Assembly: GCF_014196845.1 (NCBI RefSeq)
Contig: NZ_JACIEM010000004.1
Coordinates: forward strand, 310,001-374,000
Reading direction: 5' to 3'
DNA length: 64,000 nt
Origin: Aurantimonas endophytica
Lineage (GTDB): Bacteria > Pseudomonadota > Alphaproteobacteria > Rhizobiales > Rhizobiaceae
Part shown: positions 25,058 to 32,700 of the stretch, piece after piece
How positions within the stretch are numbered: position 1 is the first letter of the stretch
Layout: every line of letters begins with the position of its first letter
Notes under the pieces: model-generated
Seen by the model: the letters and a program-made list of their open reading frames with translations, nothing else
Database searches by the model: none
Told to the model about the DNA's origin: nothing
Translations under genes and position numbers: made by a program

Positions 25058-25370
25058 GCATTCTCGCAAAGGTCGGACGGGGCGACGCCCGCCTGTTGCG
25101 GCCGGCGCTGGCCCCCATCCTTCGCTTCAGGACGGTTAAGGCGGGTTTAACGTCCCGGATGATCCGCCCGGCTGGACGCAGCGGACCGCTCCAGTTTTCC
25201 GGCGAGGCGGCGGTCCGGGTTCGGGCAGCGGGGGCAAGCGGGGCTCGCCATCCCGCCGATCCCGGCGCAGGCCGCCGTCATGCCGTCGACGATCTGCCGG
25301 ATCTGGCGCATCGGCTGGCCGCGGTCGCCGCCCGCGACTTCCGGGCGTGCCGGCCCATGGCCGCCGGGCG
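25058..25370. other. Intergenic region carrying a CtrA box
   Basis: This 313-base gap holds no gene that I can support. It contains the CtrA box at 25136-25150. The remainder is GC-rich without a recognisable terminator. Confidence 0.6.
25136..25150. promoter_or_regulatory. CtrA box upstream of the FtsI-type gene
   Basis: TTAAGGCGGGTTTAA is an exact TTAA-N7-TTAA, the consensus site for the alphaproteobacterial cell-cycle regulator CtrA. Its right end is 93 bases and its left end 79 bases before the start codon of the minus-strand transpeptidase gene at 25057, a plausible promoter position. Confidence 0.65.
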
Positions 25371-25763
25371 TCAGCCCTCGTGGCGGCTGTCGGACAAGCG
25401 GTCGCGCTCGTATTGCCGCGCGCCCGGCACCGGCGGCAGCCAGGCCTCTCGGCGGATGGTCCAGAGCTCGTAGGTCGGCGTCAGCTGGCTCGGCTCGTCC
25501 AGCGCGCCGAGGCTCACCTCGACCTCGTCCTCGCTCCGCCCGAACACCCACGCGCCGCAGCGCGGGCAGAAGCTCCGCCCGGCGAACTCGCGCGTCTCGC
25601 CGCTGATCGTCACCGCCACCTCGGGAAAGATCGCCACCGCCTGGAACACCGACCCGCTCAGCTTCCGGCAATCGAGACAATGGCAGAGCCCGACCCGATA
25701 GGGCGCGCCGGCGGCGGTGATGCGGACATCGCCACAAAGGCAGCCGCCGGTGAGTGGGGTCAT
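25371..25763 (-). CDS. GFA family (glutathione-dependent formaldehyde-activating-like) zinc protein
   Basis: The 130-residue protein carries the Cys pattern of the GFA fold: GGCLCGDVRI (residues about 6-15), CHCLDCRKLSGS (about 27-38) and FCPRCGAWVF (about 66-75). These bind two zinc ions in GFA enzymes. The family was named for S-hydroxymethylglutathione formation, but most members are uncharacterised, so the name should not be read as a function. The start is preceded by AAGGA. Confidence 0.9.
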   Translation of the reverse strand: MTPLTGGCLCGDVRITAAGAPYRVGLCHCLDCRKLSGSVFQAVAIFPEVAVTISGETREFAGRSFCPRCGAWVFGRSEDEVEVSLGALDEPSQLTPTYELWTIRREAWLPPVPGARQYERDRLSDSRHEG

Positions 25764-26014
25764 GGGGGTCCTTTGAGTTGGGTGTCCAAGGCGTTGTGCG
25801 CTCGTCAGTCTGTCGCGGCTTCGCTGGTTATCTGCTTAGTGAACAAGTTTGACATGAGGCCGCCGGCCAGCTTGCGCCCATTCCGGACAGTGAAGCGACA
25901 GATTCCGTTCCCCGTAACCTATTGTTGGCCGCTATCTGCACAGATGCCGCTGAAGCGGTCAAAGCAGTATTTCGTGGCCCCAACGACCATTGAACCTGAA
26001 CGGCAGTCGGCCTT

Positions 26015-26146
26015 CTATAGTTTCTCGCCAGTATTTTCTTCATACCAGTCGCGAATGTGGATGCAGAGAAGTCCGACGAGTGGTGCTTGAAGCGTGGGGA
26101 CTGTCCCGCCATCAGGCGCAAACGAAGGCGCGTCATACTGATCCAT
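26015..26146 (-). CDS. Putative 43-residue small protein
   Basis: A short frame reads MDQYDAPSFAPDGG... and ends in IRDWYEENTGEKL. The in-frame stop lies 12 codons upstream of the ATG. Its composition (acidic, aromatic C-terminus) looks protein-like, unlike its surroundings. It starts 30 bases after the stop of the orphan gene on the same strand, so it could be a second gene of that unit. Alternatively it is the surviving C-terminus of a decayed gene. GGGGA lies immediately before the ATG, too close for ideal initiation. Confidence 0.3.
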   Translation of the reverse strand: MDQYDAPSFAPDGGTVPTLQAPLVGLLCIHIRDWYEENTGEKL

Positions 26147-26176
26147 TCCCCATGTGCCAATGCTCCCGGCACCAGT

Positions 26177-26839
26177 CTATTCTCTGACTGCGTACACCTT
26201 CCGCGTTCCCGCCAACTGACCATCCTTATCCGTATATCCGTCGCGGGTGTATCGGACTTCATCCTCCAAGAATGCGTCGAAGATGCCAGCGACCTCGGGC
26301 CGTGTGAAATGAAAGAGCTGCGTTTTGCTCTGAGTATCCGATGCGATCAGCAACCCGTCCGGCAAATACGCACTTTCCGAAAGAACGCCGATCACACGCG
26401 CGTGCAGCATCCTGTCGGAAATCGCTTTTGGCGTTCTTTTTTCGAGATGCCTTGCCGTCATGTCATAGTTGTTGAAGATTTCGCTTGCGGTACGGCTTAT
26501 GAATGGCTCCCGCCATTCCACGTTCTTCTTGACGTCGATTTCATGAACCGGAAGGGACGTCTCGCGAAAGCGATCTGTCACCAGACGGCACTCGATTAAG
26601 CGTCTCATGCACACCGCGGCAACTCCAATCGCCCTCTCCAGCATGTGATAGGGGTCGTGCTCGGTGCCTGCCTCCTCCAGCACCTCGCCGACACAATGCA
26701 AAATTCTGCGGCGCTGCTCCGCGAGCTCGTTCTTCCACGTGTAGGACTGCCACTCCGACGAACCTACGGTTCCCAATTTACGGGCTTCCTCAATCCGAGC
26801 TTCTAGGTCTTGGTCCGACATCAGCTTTTCGTCATGCAT
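26177..26839 (-). CDS. Hypothetical protein of the low-GC islet
   Basis: The 220-residue protein is not recognised. The N-terminal half is helical and charged (DQDLEARIEEARKLG...) with HDPYHMLERAIGVAAVCMRRLIE. The C-terminal half reads as alternating sheets and helices (IGVLSESAYLPDGLLIASD, QLFHFTRPEVAGIFDAFL). No signal peptide or membrane segment is visible. The ATG at 26839 has GGAAAG upstream; a GTG four codons earlier is the alternative. Base composition is distinctly less GC-rich than the chromosome around it, and no relative sits nearby, so it is likely a recent acquisition. Confidence 0.7.
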   Translation of the reverse strand: MHDEKLMSDQDLEARIEEARKLGTVGSSEWQSYTWKNELAEQRRRILHCVGEVLEEAGTEHDPYHMLERAIGVAAVCMRRLIECRLVTDRFRETSLPVHEIDVKKNVEWREPFISRTASEIFNNYDMTARHLEKRTPKAISDRMLHARVIGVLSESAYLPDGLLIASDTQSKTQLFHFTRPEVAGIFDAFLEDEVRYTRDGYTDKDGQLAGTRKVYAVRE

Positions 26840-27021
26840 GGCTCTTTCCACCCTACATTAGTCGGCAAAAAAGGTATGCCGAGCAGCCGGTAAGTTTCGA
26901 AGTCTAGCGCACTTGTTGGTGTCCGCTTTGGCCGAAAAATTGCCGGGAGCTGTCGTTCCGAATACGACCCAAGGCAGTCAGTGGCATGCAAGCGAGCGCT
27001 CTGTCCCTCTGCAGCGTCCCC

Positions 27022-27654
27022 CTACCCATTCCCCACCACCACGTCCGCCTTCACGCTCTCCCCCAGCACCAGCCGCATGTTCGGCAGGTCGTTGCCCTCG
27101 AGCTTGTCGGTCAGCGCATGGCCGGTGAGGCCGAGGCCGAGCCAGCGGTCGGTGAGGCGCTGGCGCAGCGTCGGTTCGGGGACGTCGAGCATCACGGTGA
27201 GGTCGAAGCGGGTGCGCAGGGCGGCCCAGTCCGGGTGGTCGAGGAGCAGGTAGTTGCCCTCGACGAGGATGATCCGGGCGGCGGGTTCGATGATGCGGGC
27301 GCCGGCTCTGGCGATCTCGATGGCGCGGTCGAAGACCGGCACGGCGACGGCGCGGCCGTCGTCGGCCCTGAGGCGATCCAGCATGACGGCGAGCCCGTCG
27401 ACGTCGAACGTGTGCGGGGCGCCCTTGCGGGGGCGGTGGCCGCGGGCTTCCAGCACCAGGTCGTCATAGTGAAAGCCGTCCATCGGCAATATGTCGGCAA
27501 CGCCCGGCGACGCAGCGTTCAGCCGGTCGGCGAGCGTCTCGGCGGTGGTGCTCTTGCCGGAGCCGGGCGAGCCGGCGATGGCGACGACGAGGCGGCCGGT
27601 GCCCCGGCGGGCGAGGATCAGCTCGGCGAGGCCGGGAAGCGTCAGGCGGGTCAT
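27022..27654 (-). CDS. P-loop nucleoside/sugar kinase of the uridine kinase-like (FrcK/YggC) group
   Basis: The 210-residue protein has Walker A GSPGSGKST (28-36), a DILPMDGFHYDDLVLEARG segment with the acidic Walker B-like residues, the RKGAPHTFDVDGL substrate loop, and the lid region LRQRLTDRWLGLGLT. This pattern is shared with panK/uridine kinase relatives and the kinase FrcK that accompanies fructose import in rhizobia. No sugar importer lies nearby, so substrate is undecided. The start at 27654 has GAGGG ahead of it; the long in-frame extension upstream is Pro/Ala-rich non-protein sequence. Confidence 0.88.
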   Translation of the reverse strand: MTRLTLPGLAELILARRGTGRLVVAIAGSPGSGKSTTAETLADRLNAASPGVADILPMDGFHYDDLVLEARGHRPRKGAPHTFDVDGLAVMLDRLRADDGRAVAVPVFDRAIEIARAGARIIEPAARIILVEGNYLLLDHPDWAALRTRFDLTVMLDVPEPTLRQRLTDRWLGLGLTGHALTDKLEGNDLPNMRLVLGESVKADVVVGNG

Positions 27655-27969
27655 CGAGCGGCCCTCGGGTGCAGGGCGGGACGGCGCCGGAGGGCCGTCG
27701 GAGAGCGGCGGAAGGGAAGGCCGGCGGCCGGCAGGGAAGGGCTCAAACGGCGCCGGGGCAGGGCGACAGCCGGCCGGGCCGCCCGCGCAGGGCGTCCGGG
27801 CAGGGCGCGCGCCGGATAGCGTCGCGACCGGCGGGGACGCGCTGGCTGGGTCGGTTCGAGACAACGGCCGTTCACCAAACGAAGACGATTCGTCACGCGC
27901 CGTGCCCTTTCAATCGGTGCCGCGAGCCCGCTTATCTGGGGCCAGCAATCGAACGCAACGGAGACAGCC
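27655..27969. other. Intergenic region between the kinase and the dioxygenase genes
   Basis: This 315-base divergent gap is very GC-rich. Near the dioxygenase gene there is a less GC-rich stretch (27865-27905) where a promoter could sit. I see no repeat, terminator or RNA gene. Confidence 0.4.
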
Positions 27970-28917
27970 ATGTCCCTCGCCCTCAAAGGCATCCATCATC
28001 TGACCGCCATCACCGCCGACGCGCCGGGCAATCTGCGCTTCTACACGCAGCTGCTCGGGCTGCGGCTGGTCAAGAAGACCGTCAACCAGGACGATACGAG
28101 CGCATACCATCTGTTCTACGCCGACGGGAAGGCGACGCCCGGCACCGACATCACCTTCTTCGACTGGCCGGCCCCGCGCGAGCGGCGCGGCACCCACGCC
28201 ATCTCGCGGACGTCGCTGCGGGTCGCCGGGGCGGAAAGCCTTGCCTACTGGCGCGAGCGGCTGGCCGAGGCCGGCACCAGCGTCGGCGAGATCCGCGATC
28301 TCGACGGCCGCGCCTCGCTCGATTTCGAGGATCCGGAGGGCCAGCGCCTGCGGCTGGTCGACGACGGCGGCGCCGGCGAGGCCAATCCCTGGGACGCCAG
28401 CACCGTGCCGGCCGAGCACCAGATCCGCGGCCTCGGGCCGATCACCATCTCGGTGCCCGACCTGTCGCGCACCGCGCCGATCCTGACGACGCTGATGAAC
28501 ATGCGCGAGGCCCGGACCTACGAGGACGGCGGCGCGACGGTCCACGTCTTCGAGATGGGCGAGGGCGGCCCGGCGGCGGAACTGCACGTCGCGGTCGAGC
28601 CGGGCCTGCCGCAGGCCGGCCAGGGCGCCGGCGGCGTCCACCACGTCGCCTTCCGGGCCGCCGACGTCGAGGAGCTGCACCAGTGGACCGAGCGGCTGAA
28701 GGGTTTCCGCCTGCCGTCGAGCGGCGAGGTGGAGCGCTACTACTTCCGCTCGCTGTATTTCCGCGAGCCGAACGGCATCCTGTTCGAGATCGCCACCGAC
28801 GGGCCGGGCTTTGCCGTCGACGAGCCGATGGAGAGCCTCGGCGAGAGCCTGTCGCTGCCGCCGTTCCTCGAAGGCAAGCGGGCGGCGATCGAGGCCAATC
28901 TGAAGCCGCTGAAATAA
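27970..28917 (+). CDS. VOC-family ring-cleaving dioxygenase, MhqO-like
   Basis: The 315-residue protein has two vicinal-oxygen-chelate modules. The first begins [20 protein letters not shown] with a metal His, the second has GGVHHVAFR, and [18 protein letters not shown] carries the last metal-ligand Glu. It matches the family of Bacillus MhqO/MhqE, Fe-dependent dioxygenases induced by catechols and quinones. The next gene, starting 8 bases downstream, matches MhqD; together they resemble the mhqDO module for hydroquinone resistance. The actual substrate here is inferred only from that similarity. Confidence 0.88.
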   Translation: MSLALKGIHHLTAITADAPGNLRFYTQLLGLRLVKKTVNQDDTSAYHLFYADGKATPGTDITFFDWPAPRERRGTHAISRTSLRVAGAESLAYWRERLAEAGTSVGEIRDLDGRASLDFEDPEGQRLRLVDDGGAGEANPWDASTVPAEHQIRGLGPITISVPDLSRTAPILTTLMNMREARTYEDGGATVHVFEMGEGGPAAELHVAVEPGLPQAGQGAGGVHHVAFRAADVEELHQWTERLKGFRLPSSGEVERYYFRSLYFREPNGILFEIATDGPGFAVDEPMESLGESLSLPPFLEGKRAAIEANLKPLK

Positions 28918-28924
28918 GGGGACG

Positions 28925-29572
28925 ATGATGACCAACGACATGTTCGCCGCCCGTCTCCGCCTGTTGTCGGCGGGGGCACCGCTCGCCACCGCGAAACTAG
29001 CCGTGGTCTGCCTGCACGGGCGCGGCGGCTCGGCCGAGGACATTCTCGGCCTCGGCCAGGCGCTCGGCGAGGATGGCATCGCCTATTTCGCGCCGCAGGC
29101 GGACGGCGGCGCCTGGTACCCGCGGCCGTTCATGGAGCCACTTGCCGCCAACGAGCCGGCGCTGTCGGCGGCGCTCGGGCGGATCGGCGAGATCCTCGAC
29201 GGTCTCGCCGCGCAGGGGTTCGAGCGCGACCGCGTCGTCCTGGCGGGCTTCTCGCAGGGCGCCTGCCTGTCGGCAGAATATCTCGCCCGCAATCCGGACC
29301 GGGTCGGCGCGCTGCTCGGCTTCTCGGGCGGGCTGATCGGCCCGTCGGTGGCGGACCGCGAGACGCCGGTGGACCTGACCGGCGTGCCGGTGTTCCTCGG
29401 CTGCTCGGAGCGCGATCCGTTCATCCCCGCCATGCGGGTCCGCGAGACGGCGGAGCATTTGCAGAAGCGCGGGGCGAGCGTGACGGCGAAGCTCTATCCG
29501 GGCAACGCCCACACGATCAACCAGGACCAGATCGACGAAGGCCGCGCGCTGCTGGCCGGCCTCGCCGGCTGA
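28925..29572 (+). CDS. Alpha/beta hydrolase, carboxylesterase (MhqD/YpfH-like)
   Basis: The 215-residue hydrolase has the phospholipase/carboxylesterase layout: VVCLHGRGGSAEDIL for the oxyanion loop, nucleophile Ser110 in GFSQG, the acid Asp in CSERDPFIP and His in GNAHTIN. It is 8 bases after the dioxygenase gene, an arrangement like mhqO-mhqD, where the hydrolase is thought to process ring-cleavage products. A GC-rich stem-loop follows 25 bases after the stop. Confidence 0.9.
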   Translation: MMTNDMFAARLRLLSAGAPLATAKLAVVCLHGRGGSAEDILGLGQALGEDGIAYFAPQADGGAWYPRPFMEPLAANEPALSAALGRIGEILDGLAAQGFERDRVVLAGFSQGACLSAEYLARNPDRVGALLGFSGGLIGPSVADRETPVDLTGVPVFLGCSERDPFIPAMRVRETAEHLQKRGASVTAKLYPGNAHTINQDQIDEGRALLAGLAG

Positions 29573-29596
29573 GGCTTTCGCGCCCGGCATGATCGT

Positions 29597-29622
29597 CCGC
29601 CCGCCGGCATTTCGGCGGGCGG
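29597..29622 (+). terminator. Stem-loop after the MhqD-like gene
   Basis: A 10-bp perfect stem, CCGCCCGCCG with CGGCGGGCGG, encloses GCATTT. It lies 25 bases after the hydrolase stop. No T-run follows, so this may act as a factor-assisted terminator or 3' end stabiliser. Confidence 0.6.
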
Positions 29623-29715
29623 CAGAGGGCACGCGGCGGCGCGGATTCCGGCTGGCGCATGACAGCGGGCCGGCATAATCTTCCCCTAGGGATGTGTCCC
29701 GGCGGGAGATCAGGC

Positions 29716-32700
29716 ATGCGCGTCATCGGCACTCTGTCAGCGGCGCTGGCCGCGCTCGTCCTTGCCTTCCTCATGGCACCGCCCGCAGGGGCGCAGGTGG
29801 CCGAGCGGCGCATCGTCACCACCGAGGGCGCCGACTATTTCGGCCGCGACTACGACATCCTCAAGGACGTCGACCTCGACCTCTGCAGCGCCGCCTGTCT
29901 CGGCGACCGCCGGTGCAAGGCCTTCACCCTCAACACCAGCAGCCAGTGGTGCTTTCTCAAGGAGGAGGTCGGCGAGCTGCGCACCGTGGCCGGCGCCGTC
30001 TCCGGCAAGGTGGTGGTCGCGGCGGCCGTCGACGACGATTCGATCGCGGCCCGCGAGGCGGACCTCGACTTCCTGCCGCGCGCCACGCTCGACGAGGCAC
30101 GGCGCCTGCGGCTCGAACTCGCCGGCGCGGACCGCGACAGCCAGTTCGGCGAGGTCACCGCCGACAGTCTCGCCGCCCGCGCAGCCGCGGCCCTGTCGCT
30201 GCCGGAGGCGATCCGCGCCTGGCGCGAGGCGCTGCAGCGCGACCCGCTCGACCACCGCGCCTGGCTGGGGCTCTCGGACGCGGCGCTGAACTACACCCCG
30301 GAGCAATATTCCGAGCGGCCGCAGAACGACCGGTTCCGCGAACTGGGCGCCGTCAACGCCTATCTGGTCGCCGGCGCCGACGACGAGCGGGCGGAGGCGT
30401 TGCGGGCGCTCGGCGCCAGCTTCGAGGCGAAGCAGGACTGGAAGATGGCGATCCGCACCTATCGGCGGAGCCTCGCCATCGCCGATGTCGGGTCGGTGCA
30501 GGCGCAACTCGACGCCGTCGTCGCCGAGCACGGCTTCCGGATCATCGAGCACACGGTCGACAACAACGCCGCCAACCCGCGCATCTGCCTCAATTTCTCC
30601 GACACGCTGTCGGGGACGCTCACCAGCTCGGAGAATGCCGGCGACTATGTCAGCGTCGAGGGCGGCGACAATCTGCCGGTGACGGCGAGCGGCACGCAGA
30701 TCTGCGTCGACGGCGTCACCCATGGCGAGCGCTACCGCATCGTCGCGCGAGCGGGCATCACGGCGATCGACGGCGAGATGCTGGGCAAGCCGGCCGAGCT
30801 CAGCGTCTATGTCCGCGACCGCGACCCGTCGGTGCGCTTTGCCACCAACGCCTATGTGCTGCCGGCCGGCGGCGAGGCGACGATCCCGGTCACGACGATC
30901 AACACCGACCAGATCGAGGCGCGGCTGCAGCGCATCGGCGACCGTGCCCTGTCCCGCACGATCGGCGACGCGCGGTTCCTTCGCGGCCTGTCGCAATGGC
31001 AGATCGACGAGGTGGCGAGCGACAGCGGCGAGGACGTCTGGACGGGCACGGTCGACGTCGCCCGCGAGACCAATGAGGAGGTGACGACGGCGATCCCGGT
31101 CTCGGCCATCGCCGAGACGATCGAGCCCGGCGTCTACATCCTGTCCGCCAAGGCGAAGAACGGCCCGCAATACCAGGACACGCTGGCGACGCAGTGGTTC
31201 GTCGTCAGCGACATCGGCCTGACCAGCTTCGCCGCCGAGGACGGCTTCCACGTCCTCGCCCGCTCGCTCGGCACCGCCGGGCCGATCGAGGGCGCGGCAC
31301 TCGAGCTTGTCGCCGTCAACAACCAAATTCTGGGCACCGCCACCACCGACGCGGCGGGCCATGCGCGCTTTCCCGCCGGCCTGCTGCGCGGCACCGGCGG
31401 CGACCGGCCCTCGGTGCTGACGGCGGACAAAGGCGGCAGCGATTTCGTCTTTCTCGACATGACGCAGGCGCCGTTCGACCTCACCGACCGCGGCGTCGGC
31501 GGAAGGGCGCCGGCCGGGCCGCTCGACATCTTCCTCACCGCCGAGCGCGGCATCTACCGCACCGGCGACACGGCCTATTTTACCGGCACGGTCCGCAACG
31601 CCACGGGCGCGGCGGTGGAGGGGCTGACGCTGACCGGCATCGTCACGCGGCCGGACGGCGTCGAGTTCGCCCGCCGGCAGATTGCCGATGAAGGCGCCGG
31701 TGGCTTCGTCTGGGAGCTCGGCCTGCCGGACAACGCCATGCGCGGCGTCTGGAAAGTGGCGCTGCACACCGATCCCAAGCAGCCGGCGCTCGCCGAAAAA
31801 ACCGTGATCGTCGAGGATTTCGAGCCGGAGACGATCGATTTCGATCTCAGTGCCTCGGCCGAGACGCTCGACCCGGCCTCGCCGCCGACGATCGATGTCG
31901 CGGCCCGCTATCTGTTCGGCGCACCGGCCGGCGAACTGGAAGTCGGCGGCGAAGCGGTGCTGACCGCCTCCGACACCATCGAGGCCTTTCCCGGCTATCG
32001 CTTCGGCCTCGCCGGCGACGACACGACGGCAACCCGCCAGCCCTTCGAGAGCGCGACGACGGATGCGGACGGCAACGCCACGCTGGCGATGACGCCGTTC
32101 GACGCCCCTGCGACGACCAAGCCTGTGACGGCCTCGCTGCAGGTCCGGGTGATGGATGCGTCCGGCCGACCGGTGGAGCGGACGATGACGCTGCCGCTCG
32201 CCGGGTCGCAGCCGCGGCTCGGCATGAGGCCGCGCTTCGACGGCGCCGTGGCCGAAGGCGCCGAGGCCGGCTTCGACCTGATCGCCATCGATGCCGACGG
32301 GGAGCGACAGTCGCTCGGCGGCGTCGAGTGGCGGCTGGAGAAGATCACCACCCAGTTCCAGTGGTATTCGACCGCCGGCAGCTGGAACTACGAGCCGGTG
32401 CGCAGCGGCGAGCGCGTCGCCAGCGGCACGATCGACATCGCAGCGGATGCGCCGGCCTCCCTGTCGCTGCCGGTGGAATGGGGCGAGTACGAGCTGTCGC
32501 TGACCGCCCCGGGTGACGCGGCGCTGCCGGCGAGCGCCGGCTTCGATGCCGGCTGGTACGTCGCGACCGGGTCGATGGACACGCCCGACATGGCACGGGT
32601 GTCGCTCGACAAGCCGCGCTACGCGGTCGGCGACACGGCGACCGTCCATATCGAGCCGCGCTTCGCCGGCACGGCGGAAGTGCTGGTGATGGGCGAGAGC

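Noticed and set aside
25764-26262. A 144-codon minus frame in the low-GC islet
   Set aside because: Composition is Ser/Arg-rich without domain signs and overlaps the orphan gene end; the 43-codon frame in another phase looks more protein-like.
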